From: an uncultured Desulfobacterium sp.
Lineage (GTDB): Bacteria > Desulfobacterota > Desulfobacteria > Desulfobacterales > Desulfobacteraceae
Reading direction: 5' to 3'
DNA length: 27,959 nt
Assembly: GCA_937124525.1 (NCBI GenBank)
Contig: CAKZLA010000401.1
Coordinates: 1 to 27,959, forward strand
Shown here: positions 16,034 to 25,800 of the stretch, piece after piece
How the letters are laid out: every line of letters starts with the position of its first letter
Position numbering within the stretch: the stretch's first letter is position 1
Notes under the pieces: generated by a model
Database searches by the model: none
Told to the model about the DNA's origin: nothing
What the model saw: only the letters and a program-made list of their open reading frames with translations
Position numbers and translations under genes: made by a program

Positions 16034-16386
16034 TGGTCACCTTCAGGAATGGTTCCCTTGAGCAGGCTGTCAATGCGACTTCCCCGGTCAAAGGAGGTGT
16101 CATGGATAAATTTCAAATCCGGCATATAGCGCAAGCCCAGTTTGGGGGCAATGCTTTTTTTGATAAATCCCAGGGAGCTTTTAAATCCCTCCAGGGCCTC
16201 TTGTATCCGCTTTTCATCGCCAAATACAGAAAAATAAACATAGGCGATGCGCAGATCCGGTGTCATCTTGACCCCACTGATGGTGGCCATTTCGATTCTT
16301 GGGTCCTGTAATTTTTTGGTCATGAGCTCGGTGAGGGCTGCCTGGATTTTTATCCCCACCCGATCTCCCCTTGGATATGGCTTCAT
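16030..16386 (-). CDS. rbfA: Ribosome-binding factor A
   Basis: RbfA is a KH-like cold-shock factor that assists late maturation of the 16S 5' end in the 30S subunit. The 118-residue product is of normal length and shows the family pattern [39 protein letters not shown] and [18 protein letters not shown]. The C-terminal strand is [20 protein letters not shown]. Its ATG shares one base with the infB stop (TAATG), and its stop overlaps the TTG of truB. It sits in the conserved infB-rbfA-truB order, without the DUF503 or nrnA-type genes that often lie between these in related bacteria (family knowledge). Confidence 0.97.
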   Translation of the reverse strand: MKPYPRGDRVGIKIQAALTELMTKKLQDPRIEMATISGVKMTPDLRIAYVYFSVFGDEKRIQEALEGFKSSLGFIKKSIAPKLGLRYMPDLKFIHDTSFDRGSRIDSLLKGTIPEGDH

Positions 16387-19300
16387 TATTTTATCTGCTC
16401 CAGGGTGGCCTTACGCTCTTCAATGTCATAACATTCAAAAATGTCACCCGTTTTGATATCATTGAATTTTTCAATACCAATACCGCATTCATAGCCCTGG
16501 GCCACTTCTTTCACATCATCCTTGAATCGTCGCAGGGAGGCCACCGTGGATTTGCATTTCACCACACCATCCCGCAGCAGTCGAATTTTATCCCCCCGGG
16601 TAACCTTGCCATCCAGCACAAAGGATCCGGCAACGGTTCCCTTATTGGGAATAACAAAGGTATCTCGAACTTCTGCACGTCCCAAAATATTCTCATGAAA
16701 GGTGGAGGGCATCAGTCCGGTGAGGGCAGCCTTGATATCATTGATAACATTGTAAATGATATCATAAAACCGCATGTCAATGTTCTCTTCCTTGGCAAGA
16801 TCCCTCACCTTGGGAGTGGGCCGCACATTAAACCCGATGATGATGGCATCGGAAACCGCAGCCAGGGAAACATCTGACTCATTGATGGCACCTGTACCGG
16901 AATGGACAATTTTGATATCCACCTCTTCCTGGGCAAGTTTCATCACCGAATCGTTTAGTGCTTCCAGGGATCCATGTACATCTGCCTTGATGATGAGTTT
17001 GAGTTCCTTGATCTCATCGGAGCCCATGTTGGCAAAAAGTTTTTCCAGGTTGGCCCGGCTCTTTTTGGCAAGTTCTTTGGCCCGCTCTTTTTGCATGCGG
17101 TGCTCACTGATCTGCTTTGCATCTTTTTCCGAAGACAATGCCACAAATTCATCACCGGCTTCGGGAACTCCGCTTAAGCCCACAATCTCCACCGGGGTAC
17201 TGGGACCGGCCTCGGTCACTGTCTGACCAATGTCTCCGATCATGATACGAATTTTTCCGGAATGCAGACCACACACCAGGGGGGCACCCGCCTTGAGGGT
17301 TCCCTGCTCCACCAGCACCGTGGCCACAGGGCCCCTGCCAGCATCCAGACGAGCCTCCACCACATGGCCCATGGCAGGCCTTGTGGGATTGGCTTTTAAT
17401 TCAAGCACCTCTGCCTGGAGCAAGATCATTTCCAGGAGTTCATTAATCCCTGTTTCTGCTTTGGCAGACACCTTGGCAAAAATAACATCCCCACCCCAGT
17501 CCTCGGAGACCATGCCGTGTTCTGACAACTCCCGCATGACCCGGTCGGGATCTGCATCGGGTTTATCCATCTTATTAACGGCCACAATCACCGGCACCTT
17601 GGCTGCCTTGGAATGGTTGATGGCCTCTATGGTCTGGGGCATGACCCCATCATCGGCGGCCACCACCAGAACAACAAGGTCCGTCACCTGGGCACCCCTG
17701 GATCGCATGGCCGTAAACGCGGCGTGGCCCGGGGTATCCAGAAAGGTAATCACCCCCTTGGGGGTCTCCACACTGTAGGCACCAATGTGCTGGGTAATAC
17801 CACCAGCCTCACCCGTGGTGATTTTGGATTTCCGGATGACATCCAGCAACGAGGTTTTACCATGGTCCACATGACCCATGATGGTCACCACCGGTGAACG
17901 GCCAATGAGATCATCTGGATTTTCTTCCACATGAAGATCCATGAGCAAATCCTCTTCAAAGGATGCCCTTTCAACCTCATACTCAAACTCTGCGGCCACC
18001 AGGGCTGCGGTATCATAGTCAATGGTCTGATTCACCGTTGCCATGACCCCCATGCCCATGAGCTTGACGATCATCTCATTGGCCTTGATGCCCATGCGTT
18101 TGGCAAGTTCTGCCAATTCAATGGTATCATCAATTTTAACCCGGCGTTTAATGGCTTTGGGTGTGGTGATCTGGGTTTTCTGGACCTTACCCCGCTGCTT
18201 GTTCCGATTATCTTTTCTACGCCCTTTTTTACCGCCACGTTTCCCATCATAGAGGTCTTTACCTTCAACCACAGACCGTTTTTTTCTCGCAAGCCCCTTG
18301 GCTGCACCCCCGGCGGCTCCCTCGGGCTGTTCCCATTTCTTTCGTTTATCTTTTTTGGGTCTGGGCTTACCGGAAAGATCGCCTGCCGGCATCTCTCCAG
18401 GGCTCACAGGGGGAGGTGACGGCTTTACATTTCTGGATGCCACAGAAGGTCTTGGGGCTGAAGGCTTGCTTGGTTTTTTACGATGTCTGGGGAGATCCGA
18501 GCCTCCCTGGGTTACCACTTTTTTTCTGGCAGGAGGAATCACCGGCGGTACGGCAAGCTTAATGATTTTTGCGGGTTCTGACTTTTTCACCTTCTTTTTC
18601 CGAGTTCTTTTTTTATTAGCAGCATCGGAATCATCTCCGCGGTCTTCACTCTCAGAATCATTCTCAGCGTCAACTTTATCCAGGGCACCGCCCTCCTCTT
18701 TGGTATCAATGTTTGTTTTTTTATCTTGATCGTTAATGTTTTTTTCCACCGGTGGTTCCGGTTCCAGGGATGCTTTTACATTTTGATTCAAGGATAAATC
18801 CTCTGGATCAGGTTGTACGGTTTCTTTCCCTTTGGTAGAGGTATCAACAACGGACTCAGGGGCTGGAGATTCTGCAGTAACGGTTTTTTCAGGAACCAGA
18901 GGTTCAGGCGGAGTCTCTTTTTCCGGAACCACAGGTTCTGGCTTAGTGGGTACGGAAATTATTTTGGCAACGCTGCTTTTCTTTTTAGATTTAAGCGGTT
19001 TTGAAGAAGATGGTGCCGCTTTTTTTGACAACTCATCCTTTCCAGTTTGATCTTCAGCATCAGCCTGGGAAGTATCCAGGATTTTTTCCGCACTTTGGGC
19101 ATGGGATAAATCATCTTTTTCCACAGCCCCTTTGGCATCCACAGCTGCTCCAGAATCCTGGGGAGCACCACCCCTGGATTCCCCATCAGTTGCAGAATAA
19201 CCGGCGCCACCGCCCAAGGCCGTCTTATCCGGTGATGCCTCGTTAACAACAAGATCGAAATTTTTTCCATCTATTTTCGGGGAAGACGTTTTCATGGTGG

Positions 19301-19574
19301 AAACAGGTTCTGTATTCTGTTCTGTCAAAGGTGATTCCACCGATTTTTTTTGTTTGACGGGTCTACGTCTTCGAATCACAGAAGGTTTCACCCTGGTCTC
19401 TGCTCGTTTGTTCTTTTGCCCGAATATGCTTGCCTTTACTTTGCTGATGTCCTCATCTTCCAGAGAACTCATATGGCTTTTCACTTCAATGTCCAACGCC
19501 TTCAGCTTTGCAAGGAGGGCTCTATTCGTCAAATTAAGCTTTTTGGCCAGCTCATATACCCTGATTTTTGCCAT
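16386..19574 (-). CDS. infB: Translation initiation factor IF-2
   Basis: IF-2 is the GTPase that places initiator tRNA on the 30S subunit and promotes subunit joining. The 1062-residue protein is on the long side. It opens with an IF2_N domain ([25 protein letters not shown]), then a long low-complexity linker rich in Lys, Glu, Pro and Ser (~75-475). A second IF2_N-like segment follows ([21 protein letters not shown]). The G domain has GHVDHGKT (567-574), DTPGH and NKMD. Domains II, III and IV complete it. The ATG at 19574 has GGGGGA four bases upstream; the frame is open 19 codons further without a ribosome site. Unusually, the gap before it, after nusA, holds a repeat-type hairpin. Confidence 0.98.
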   Translation of the reverse strand: MAKIRVYELAKKLNLTNRALLAKLKALDIEVKSHMSSLEDEDISKVKASIFGQKNKRAETRVKPSVIRRRRPVKQKKSVESPLTEQNTEPVSTMKTSSPKIDGKNFDLVVNEASPDKTALGGGAGYSATDGESRGGAPQDSGAAVDAKGAVEKDDLSHAQSAEKILDTSQADAEDQTGKDELSKKAAPSSSKPLKSKKKSSVAKIISVPTKPEPVVPEKETPPEPLVPEKTVTAESPAPESVVDTSTKGKETVQPDPEDLSLNQNVKASLEPEPPVEKNINDQDKKTNIDTKEEGGALDKVDAENDSESEDRGDDSDAANKKRTRKKKVKKSEPAKIIKLAVPPVIPPARKKVVTQGGSDLPRHRKKPSKPSAPRPSVASRNVKPSPPPVSPGEMPAGDLSGKPRPKKDKRKKWEQPEGAAGGAAKGLARKKRSVVEGKDLYDGKRGGKKGRRKDNRNKQRGKVQKTQITTPKAIKRRVKIDDTIELAELAKRMGIKANEMIVKLMGMGVMATVNQTIDYDTAALVAAEFEYEVERASFEEDLLMDLHVEENPDDLIGRSPVVTIMGHVDHGKTSLLDVIRKSKITTGEAGGITQHIGAYSVETPKGVITFLDTPGHAAFTAMRSRGAQVTDLVVLVVAADDGVMPQTIEAINHSKAAKVPVIVAVNKMDKPDADPDRVMRELSEHGMVSEDWGGDVIFAKVSAKAETGINELLEMILLQAEVLELKANPTRPAMGHVVEARLDAGRGPVATVLVEQGTLKAGAPLVCGLHSGKIRIMIGDIGQTVTEAGPSTPVEIVGLSGVPEAGDEFVALSSEKDAKQISEHRMQKERAKELAKKSRANLEKLFANMGSDEIKELKLIIKADVHGSLEALNDSVMKLAQEEVDIKIVHSGTGAINESDVSLAAVSDAIIIGFNVRPTPKVRDLAKEENIDMRFYDIIYNVINDIKAALTGLMPSTFHENILGRAEVRDTFVIPNKGTVAGSFVLDGKVTRGDKIRLLRDGVVKCKSTVASLRRFKDDVKEVAQGYECGIGIEKFNDIKTGDIFECYDIEERKATLEQIK

Positions 19575-19662
19575 CCGTTCCCCCAAATATTCTCTCTTTT
19601 TATTCTGTTTATAAGGCCTTATTACACTCAACTTCCGGACTTACCTTCAAGTGGTTGAGTCC

Positions 19663-19752
19663 ACGGGGTCAGGCTTGTACGATGATCCTTTTTACAGACA
19701 ACAAACAACTGATCCGTAAAAAGCACCATGGTGCAAGCCTGACCCGACCCCG
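19663..19752. repeat. Long imperfect inverted repeat between nusA and infB (REP/MITE-like)
   Basis: Outer arms gggtcaggcttgtac (19666-19680) and gtgcaagcctgaccc (19731-19745) match at 14 of 15 positions when inverted. Inner arms ctttttac (19688-19695) and gtaaaaag (19716-19723) match perfectly. The segment interrupts the otherwise conserved nusA-infB succession. The word ggtcaggcttgt also occurs in both copies of the dispersed repeat (2444 and 4003), suggesting one mobile repeat family. As RNA it would form a strong stem ahead of infB. Confidence 0.8.
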
Positions 19753-19776
19753 TTTATGTCAATCCGAAAAGTTGAG

Positions 19777-21129
19777 TTATTCCACTCCATCTGCGTCATC
19801 TTCTGCATCAGATGCCAGGGAAGGTGTTTCATCTTCCTTGGTCTCTTGTTCATCGTCATCCACCAAAGGTTCTTCCGGGGAAGGACCTTCATCTCCAGAA
19901 ATAACCTTTTGTGCACTTTCAATCAACAGCATCGCATCCTCGTCTGTCATTTCAACAATTGACAAAAGATTCTCTTTCCCAGCCGATGCAACATCTGCAG
20001 ATGAGCAAAACCCATTTTTATACAATGCCTCTGCCATGGTCAGGGTGACATGGGGGATATCCATCAACGAGTCGTATCCTTTTTTAAGGCTGCGACTGTA
20101 TTCATCCTCACTCATCACTTCAAGATGCCAGCCGGTGAGGCGGCAGGCCAGACGAACATTTTGACCATTTTTTCCAATGGCAATGGAAAGGAAATCATCC
20201 ACAACAATGATCTCCATGTTCTTGTTGTCTTCATCAATGATCACCCGGGCAATTTCAGCCGGTGCCAGGGCGTTGCACACAAATTTAGCCACATCAGGGT
20301 TCCATTGAACAATATCAATCTTTTCTCCCCGGAGCTCCTGGACAATGCTCTGGACCCGGTTACCCTTCATTCCCACACATGCGCCCACGGGATCCACATC
20401 GGAATCCGAGGAACTCACCGCAATTTTAGAACGGACACCGGCCTCCCTGGCCGCCCCCCGAATACTCACAATGCCCTCGGCTATTTCCGGCACTTCCGTG
20501 GCAAACAACTTCACCAGAAACTCAGGATGTGTCCGGGATAAAATAATCTGGGATCCCCTGGCATCTTCCAGCACATCCAACACATAGGCACGGATGCGGT
20601 CTCCCCGTCGATAGGTTTCCCGGGGGATCTGCTCCCTTGATGTCAGTATGGCTTCGGCCTGGCCAAGATTCACAATGATATTACCCCGGTCCACCCGCTG
20701 GACAATGCCATTGATAATTTCACCCTTTTTCTGGATGAAGTTTTCATACACAGCACTTTTCTCAGCCTCTTTCATTTTTTGGATAATCACCTGTTTTGCA
20801 GACTGGGCTGCAATACGCCCAAAAGAGGAGGTGTCCACCTTTATACCCAGGCTGTCACCCACCTCGCACTCGGCATCATATCCAAGCCCCTCTTCGTAGG
20901 TCAGCTCAACATCCGGGTCTTGAACGTCCTCAACCACCTCTTTGAACTGAAAGACATCCACTTCGCCTGTCTTCTCATCGTAATGGACTTCAACGTCGAC
21001 CCGGGGGCCCAGTTTTTTTCTGGCAGCGGACTCAATGGCTTCCTTCAGGGTGACGACAAGCACATCCCTGTTAATTCCCTTCTCCCGGCTAACCTGATCA
21101 ATGACTCGCTTAATATCTGTAATTAACAT
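19777..21129 (-). CDS. nusA: Transcription termination/antitermination factor NusA
   Basis: NusA binds RNA polymerase and modulates pausing, termination and antitermination. The 450-residue protein shows an N-terminal polymerase-binding domain (DIKRVIDQVSREKGINRDVL...). An S1 domain follows at about 135-200 (GEIINGIVQRVDRGNIIVNL), then two KH domains with VDPVGACVGMKGNRVQSIV and LSIAIGKNGQNVRLACRLTGW. The C-terminus has one helix-hairpin-helix-like region (MAEALYKNGFCSSADVASAG...) and an acidic tail (DDDEQETKEDETPSLASD). There is no second E. coli-type acidic repeat. GGGGAG lies five bases before the ATG, which overlaps the rimP stop by one base (TAATG). It is the second gene of the rimP-nusA-infB operon. 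Confidence 0.98.
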   Translation of the reverse strand: MLITDIKRVIDQVSREKGINRDVLVVTLKEAIESAARKKLGPRVDVEVHYDEKTGEVDVFQFKEVVEDVQDPDVELTYEEGLGYDAECEVGDSLGIKVDTSSFGRIAAQSAKQVIIQKMKEAEKSAVYENFIQKKGEIINGIVQRVDRGNIIVNLGQAEAILTSREQIPRETYRRGDRIRAYVLDVLEDARGSQIILSRTHPEFLVKLFATEVPEIAEGIVSIRGAAREAGVRSKIAVSSSDSDVDPVGACVGMKGNRVQSIVQELRGEKIDIVQWNPDVAKFVCNALAPAEIARVIIDEDNKNMEIIVVDDFLSIAIGKNGQNVRLACRLTGWHLEVMSEDEYSRSLKKGYDSLMDIPHVTLTMAEALYKNGFCSSADVASAGKENLLSIVEMTDEDAMLLIESAQKVISGDEGPSPEEPLVDDDEQETKEDETPSLASDAEDDADGVE

Positions 21130-21617
21130 TATGACTCCCCGTGTGAACCAGCCAGTCTTGCCTTGCCGATCTGTTCATATCGAATCTTCACCGTCTCCTG
21201 GTCTACCAAAATAGTGACAACCTCTTCACAGATCCCCTGGAGCAGACCGGTGAATTTCCGTCTACCCTGTATGGGATCCCTGACCTCAAGCTTGATGCGA
21301 TTTCCCGAAAATCGATCATAATCAGCGGCTTTATTTAAAATTCTGTTGGGCCCGGGGGAGGATACCTCAAGACGATAGGCACCCATCTCATCAAAATGCA
21401 CATCCATCAAATCCCCGATTTGCCGGTTCATGTGGGCACAATCATCAATATTTACACCACCGGTCTTGTCAATGCATATTCTGACAATGGTGCCACCACT
21501 GTCAGACAGAATCTCCACGCTGACAAACTCAAAGTTTTCCGCTGTACACAGAGGATCCAGCAACGCTTCAATCCTTCTGGTAACAGATTGTTTTTCCTGC
21601 TGTTTTTTCACAACCAC
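21129..21617 (-). CDS. rimP: Ribosome maturation factor RimP
   Basis: RimP assists 30S maturation and is the customary first gene of the nusA-infB operon. The product is up to 162 residues. It shows FVSVEILSDSGGTIVRICID, VNIDDCAHMNRQIGDLMD, the hallmark YRLEVSSPGPNRILNKAADYDRF (written here in two overlapping pieces: YRLEVSSPGPNRIL and LNKAADYDRF), and a C-terminal SH3-like part (GRRKFTGLLQGICEE). The start is unsure: GTG at 21617 and GTG two codons later are both possible, and neither has a clear ribosome site; AAAGGG lies about 13 bases upstream. Its stop overlaps the nusA ATG. About 490 bases of non-coding sequence separate it from tRNA-Gly upstream. Confidence 0.92.
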   Translation of the reverse strand: MVVKKQQEKQSVTRRIEALLDPLCTAENFEFVSVEILSDSGGTIVRICIDKTGGVNIDDCAHMNRQIGDLMDVHFDEMGAYRLEVSSPGPNRILNKAADYDRFSGNRIKLEVRDPIQGRRKFTGLLQGICEEVVTILVDQETVKIRYEQIGKARLAGSHGES

Positions 21618-21765
21618 ACCCTATAGACTGCCCTTTATTTAAGACACTGCCATTTGGTATTGAAAAGATCAACACCTTGCAAATGCATTTTTCCACAACG
21701 AAAACAGCCCAATCACATTATAAAAACAATTAAGTCCAGGTATTGGTCACCGCGTCCGTCTTCCC

Positions 21766-21793
21766 CCAAAAAAAAAACGGGCAAACGCCCGTT
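21766..21793 (-). terminator. Intrinsic terminator
   Basis: On the minus strand, aacgggc, a four-base loop and gcccgtt (21793 down to 21776) form a 7-bp GC-rich stem. It runs directly into ten T (21777-21768). It would end transcripts coming from tRNA-Gly or from an RNA gene in between. Confidence 0.9.
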
Positions 21794-21960
21794 CCCTGAT
21801 ACCCTGTAAATTTTTACAGGACATCCATTGTGAACTATCCTTAAGGATATCGCAATTGATATTTCTGCTTCATTGAGGACAAAAATGTCAGAGACATTAA
21901 GGCTCACACCTGTTCAACAGGATAAAGTTTGACATCTCTGACTTTACAAACACCGTGCCC
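21766..21960 (-). ncRNA. Candidate structured small RNA or long tRNA trailer
   Basis: About 190 bases ahead of the terminator hold a series of potential stems. The arms at 21942-21935 and 21894-21887 (gtcagaga/tctctgac) enclose cctgttgaacagg. Next is the perfect palindrome tatccttaaggata (21836-21849), then cctgtaaatttttacagg (21803-21820), then the terminator stem. There is no coding signal and no match to an RNA family that I recognise (not tmRNA, RNase P or SRP RNA by inspection). I could not find a promoter of its own, so it may be the 3' trailer of the tRNA-Gly transcript. Confidence 0.35.
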
Positions 21961-22106
21961 TGAAAAGGCAACTCAGTCAGGTAAACAAAAATGTTGAAGC
22001 ATACTCTTATTCCAAGCTCAAAAGTCTGGAGTTTTACGACCTAAGGCAAGATCATAATCCATGGCGCCCGAACATCCCAAAAAAAAATTTGTTCTGTTCA
22101 ATAATC

Positions 22107-22182
22107 TGGAGCGGGCAACGAGATTCGAACTCGCGACACCAAGCTTGGGAAGCTTGTACTCTACCAACTGAGCTATGCCCGC
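22107..22182 (-). tRNA. tRNA-Gly (anticodon CCC)
   Basis: A complete cloverleaf: acceptor stem GCGGGCA/TGCCCGC, D arm GCTC-AGTTGGTA-GAGT, anticodon stem CAAGC/GCTTG with loop TTCCCAA giving anticodon CCC (reads GGG). The variable loop is GTGTC and the T arm GCGAG-TTCGAAT-CTCGT. Discriminator U and the CCA end are encoded (TCCA at 22110-22107). U73 is typical of tRNA-Gly. A near-consensus promoter lies just upstream. Confidence 0.97.
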
Positions 22183-22194
22183 TAACAATTCGCA

Positions 22195-22223
22195 ACTATA
22201 AAGCAAAAAAATGAGACTGTCAA
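22195..22223 (-). promoter_or_regulatory. Sigma-70 promoter of tRNA-Gly
   Basis: The minus strand has TTGACA (22223-22218), a 17-base spacer and TATAGT (22200-22195), followed 12 bases later by the first base of the tRNA. Both boxes are at or near consensus, as expected for a stable RNA gene. Confidence 0.85.
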
Positions 22224-22321
22224 CCACAAGTCCGGCAATCCAGCCATGATGCATAATATTTTTCATGACCGGACCATACAAAATCCACAATTAACCCGAT
22301 TCTTCCATAAATATAACCCCG

Positions 22322-24757
22322 TCACGCAGGCAGGGTTGCATCATATCGTTTAATAAGCCACCCGGAAATAGTAGAATGAAGCCCCTTGATTTTCTTCTCT
22401 TTCAGAGTTTTTTCCGCCGAGCGGTACACAATTCGGAAAGAAAGTGATTTTTGTCCTTCTACCAGGGGTGCCCCTTGGTATACATCAAACAAAAATACAT
22501 CCTCCACCAGAGAATTGTCCCGGGTGTGGCCCAGAAGCTCATCGCAGACATCCCCGGCAGCCACAGTTTCATCCACAATCATGGTAATATCCCTTTCCAC
22601 AGATGGAAAGCGGGGCAATGGCTGTGCCACAATGAACTGGGGCGTGGCCAGAAGAAGGGAGACCATATCCAGTTCAAAGACAAATGCGCCCTGTTTGAGA
22701 GCAAAGTTGGTGCACACCGCCGGTGCAATTTCACCAAGCGATCCCAAGCAGGTTCCAGCCATTGTCACAACGGCACCACAGCCTTTTCGAAAATAGGGAA
22801 ACTCTTTTTCAGGAGCCGGTGAAAAAGCCACCTCCACTGCAGGAATACCCAAAGCAGCCAAAAGCCCCTCAACGACGCCTTTGAGATCAAAAAAATCACA
22901 TGCCACGGTTTTTCCGTGCCAGGAAACATCGGAGCGACTCCCGGTCCAAAGCCCTGCCAGCATTTCTTTCTCCCGGGGTTGAATCCCCTGGGAAGTGGCC
23001 AGAAAAATTTTACCCACCTCGAAAACTCTAAGGGTGCCTGTCTGCTTGGCAACATTGCGCCCCATGGTTTCCAGCATCCCCGGCAAAAGGGATGTACGAA
23101 GCACTGACATCTCTTCTGAAATGGGATTAAGAATTTTCTCCATGGCCCATCGGTCATCCCCTGGGGCCAATAGAAGTTTTTCACACATACCCGCATCAGT
23201 AAAGCTGTAGTTCACCGCTTCAAAAAAACCAAATCCGTTCATCATATCTTTCACTGATTCTCGAAATTCAATGGCCGGGGCAGGATGTTGTCTCAGGGAA
23301 GGAACCATGGGAAAACTGGTTTTAATGTTGTCATATCCCCAGAGCCTGGCAACCTCTTCGGAAAGATCTTCCGGACGGATGACATCCACGCGGAAAGAGG
23401 GCACATCAACGGTTAAAACTCCCGGACGGGATGGAACAATGCCAAAACCAACGGATTCAAGCATTTTACCAATCTGCCCATCATCAAGGTCTGTTCCCAG
23501 GCGCCGGTTCAAGGCCCCGGTATCCAACTCAATTTTAAGGGGGACAAATGCAGTGGGGTGGGCATCAACAACACCAGGAACCAGCGTACCACCCGAGACT
23601 TCAACCATCAGGGCAACGGCACGGCCCAAGGCCCTATCACATCCTTCAGGGGCTATCCCCCGCTCAAATCGATGGGAGGCATCGCTGTTAATCCCACACA
23701 GCTTTGCCGTTCGACGAACGGAGACAGGGTCAAAGTAGGCACTTTCAACAAGGACACGGGTGGTTTCCGGAATAATCTCGGAATTTTCACCGCCCATAAC
23801 TCCGGCAAGGCCCACAGGCTTTTCCCCATCACAAATCACCAACATATCGGGATCAAGGGTATGGGTCTTGCTGTCCAGGGTTACAAAATCATGCTTTGTT
23901 CCGACCCGCCGCACCTCAATGCGCTTCTGGGTTAAAAAATCATAATCAAAGGCGTGGAGGGGCTGACCCATTTCCATCATGACAAAATTGGTCACATCCA
24001 CAATGTTATTTATGGGGGTCAATCCCACGGATTCCAGGCGATCCTGGAGCCAGTAAGGCGATGGTCCCACCTTGACATCCATCACCATGCCCGCCACATA
24101 GCGATGACACAGCTCGGGGTCATGGATTTCCACCTGGATCAATTCAGATACATTCCCCTGGGCTGAGCTTGCCATGAGAGGGGCGGGTGCCACGGGATTA
24201 AAGTCAAGCCCCCTTGCGGCGGCAACTTCCCTTGCCACCCCAATGACACTGAGACAGTCTGGACGGTTGGGGGTCAGATCTATGTCAAACATGACATCAG
24301 ACAAATCCAGGGCCTGGGCCAGGGGCGTTCCCGGAATCAAGTCCGGGGACAATTCCATGATGCCCGAGCCGTCAATGCCCAGGGTCAACTCTGTGGTGCT
24401 ACAGAGCATTCCCTGGGATATGGCACCCCGAAGTTTGCTTTTTTTGATTTGAAGCCCTCCGGGAAGCACAGCACCTACACAGGCACAGGCCACCATAAGG
24501 CCGGATTTGACATTGGGCGCACCACAGACAATGCTTAAGATCTCATCACCGACATCCACCCGGCAGCAACTCAACCTGTCAGCCTCGGGATGCTTTTCAG
24601 CGGTTTCAACCCTGCCCACCACCACCTTATCCAAAAAGGCATAGCGATCTTCCACGGCCTCAACTTCAAGGCCCGCCATGGTGAGTTCTGCCGCAATTTC
24701 TGCCGGATCACCTGTCACCGAAGTATATTCTTTTAACCAGCTTAAACTGACTTTCAT
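22322..24757 (-). CDS. pheT: Phenylalanyl-tRNA synthetase beta subunit
   Basis: The beta subunit of the alpha2-beta2 enzyme that charges tRNA-Phe. The 811 residues have the usual order: an N-terminal LSWLKEYTSV start and an EMAP-like tRNA-binding domain (~40-150, VGRVETAEKHPEADRLSCCRV). The B3/B4 editing domain (~210-385) contains NNIVDVTNFVMMEMGQPLHAFD. B5 (~405-475) and a catalytic-core-like domain (~490-690) follow. The last domain is a C-terminal FDX-ACB anticodon-binding fold (FPSVERDITMIVDETV...SLSFRIVYRS). The ATG lies one base after the pheS stop, so the subunits are co-translated. Length is normal and no broken part is seen. Confidence 0.98.
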   Translation of the reverse strand: MKVSLSWLKEYTSVTGDPAEIAAELTMAGLEVEAVEDRYAFLDKVVVGRVETAEKHPEADRLSCCRVDVGDEILSIVCGAPNVKSGLMVACACVGAVLPGGLQIKKSKLRGAISQGMLCSTTELTLGIDGSGIMELSPDLIPGTPLAQALDLSDVMFDIDLTPNRPDCLSVIGVAREVAAARGLDFNPVAPAPLMASSAQGNVSELIQVEIHDPELCHRYVAGMVMDVKVGPSPYWLQDRLESVGLTPINNIVDVTNFVMMEMGQPLHAFDYDFLTQKRIEVRRVGTKHDFVTLDSKTHTLDPDMLVICDGEKPVGLAGVMGGENSEIIPETTRVLVESAYFDPVSVRRTAKLCGINSDASHRFERGIAPEGCDRALGRAVALMVEVSGGTLVPGVVDAHPTAFVPLKIELDTGALNRRLGTDLDDGQIGKMLESVGFGIVPSRPGVLTVDVPSFRVDVIRPEDLSEEVARLWGYDNIKTSFPMVPSLRQHPAPAIEFRESVKDMMNGFGFFEAVNYSFTDAGMCEKLLLAPGDDRWAMEKILNPISEEMSVLRTSLLPGMLETMGRNVAKQTGTLRVFEVGKIFLATSQGIQPREKEMLAGLWTGSRSDVSWHGKTVACDFFDLKGVVEGLLAALGIPAVEVAFSPAPEKEFPYFRKGCGAVVTMAGTCLGSLGEIAPAVCTNFALKQGAFVFELDMVSLLLATPQFIVAQPLPRFPSVERDITMIVDETVAAGDVCDELLGHTRDNSLVEDVFLFDVYQGAPLVEGQKSLSFRIVYRSAEKTLKEKKIKGLHSTISGWLIKRYDATLPA

Positions 24758-24758
24758 A

Positions 24759-25760
24759 TTAAAACTGCCTTAAAAAGCGCATATCATTTTCAAAAAATTT
24801 TCTGAGATCATCGATCCCATATTTGAGCATCGCAAGGCGCTCAATCCCCATGCCAAAGGCAAAACCGGAATAGATTTCCGTGTCATAGCCCACATTCTCG
24901 AAAACGGCCGGATGAACCATACCACTTCCCAGCACCTCAAGCCATCCCGTTCTGGAGCAAATTCTACACCCTTTTCCGCGACACATGACACACTGAATAT
25001 CCACCTCGGCACTGGGTTCGGTGAAGGGGAAAAAACTGGGGCGGAACCTTACACTGATATCAGGATCAAACAACTGATGGATAAAGGTTGTGATGATTCC
25101 CTTGAGATCCCCAAAGGAGACATTCTTGTCCACCATCAACCCCTCTGCCTGATGAAACATGGGCGTATGCGTGAGATCCGAGTCGCATCGATACACCTTC
25201 CCCGGCGCAAGGATTCTCACGGGGGGGGCGGTCTTTTCCATCACCCGCGGCTGGGTGGGGGAGGTATGAGTCCTGAGCACAATATTTTCAGACACATAAA
25301 AGGTGTCCTGCATATCCCTGGCAGGATGATATTTGGGAATATTCAGCGCTTCGAAATTATAATAATCCGTCTCAATTTCCGGCCCTTCCACCACATCAAA
25401 TCCCAGCCTTGAAAAGATAGCCACAATCTCCCTGGAAATTTTTGTCACAGGATGAAGAGAACCCCTTATCACAGGTCGGCCGGGCAAGGTCACATCAATG
25501 CCTCCCCCGGTGTCCTGGTCTTCCAATCGCCTGCCAGCGTCACCAAAGGCTTCTTCGAGTTTGATTTTCAAGGCATTTGCATCTTTACCCGCACTGGGTC
25601 GATCCCCCACAGGGAGCTTTGAAATATTTCTCAAAAATGTGGTCAGAGCACCCTTTCGTCCCAGATACCTTGTCACAAGGAGATCCACATCATCCCGGGA
25701 TACGGCCTTTTCAAGGTCAGCCAGGGCATCCTGCTCGATTATTTGCAAACTTTTTTCCAC
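24759..25760 (-). CDS. pheS: Phenylalanyl-tRNA synthetase alpha subunit
   Basis: The catalytic alpha subunit, a class II synthetase. The protein has an N-terminal coiled coil, the motif 2 region [17 protein letters not shown], the cysteine-containing [17 protein letters not shown] typical of many bacterial PheS proteins, [14 protein letters not shown], and motif 3 [13 protein letters not shown] take GTG at 25760 (333 residues), because GGTGGAG lies six bases before it. The in-frame GTG four codons earlier (25772) would sit on top of the ribosome site. Both are non-ATG starts. It follows rplT by 40 bases and precedes pheT by one base, in the order infC-rpmI-rplT-pheS-pheT known from many bacteria. 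Confidence 0.97.
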   Translation of the reverse strand: MEKSLQIIEQDALADLEKAVSRDDVDLLVTRYLGRKGALTTFLRNISKLPVGDRPSAGKDANALKIKLEEAFGDAGRRLEDQDTGGGIDVTLPGRPVIRGSLHPVTKISREIVAIFSRLGFDVVEGPEIETDYYNFEALNIPKYHPARDMQDTFYVSENIVLRTHTSPTQPRVMEKTAPPVRILAPGKVYRCDSDLTHTPMFHQAEGLMVDKNVSFGDLKGIITTFIHQLFDPDISVRFRPSFFPFTEPSAEVDIQCVMCRGKGCRICSRTGWLEVLGSGMVHPAVFENVGYDTEIYSGFAFGMGIERLAMLKYGIDDLRKFFENDMRFLRQF

Positions 25761-25800
25761 AACAATCTCCACCTTTTAATAGAGGCCAGCCAGGGGCAGA

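Larger units (their letters stand above)
21618..22106. other. Non-coding interval between rimP and tRNA-Gly
   Basis: No protein gene is supported. The interval contains a minus-strand intrinsic terminator (21766-21793) preceded by several small palindromes that may belong to a structured RNA. The promoter of the rimP operon should lie between 21618 and 21765, but I see no clear boxes. A 64-codon frame on the minus strand (21713-21907) has no ribosome site and overlaps the hairpins. Confidence 0.6.

Noticed and set aside
21713..21907. 64-codon minus-strand frame after tRNA-Gly
   Set aside because: GTG start without ribosome site, running through hairpins and the terminator.
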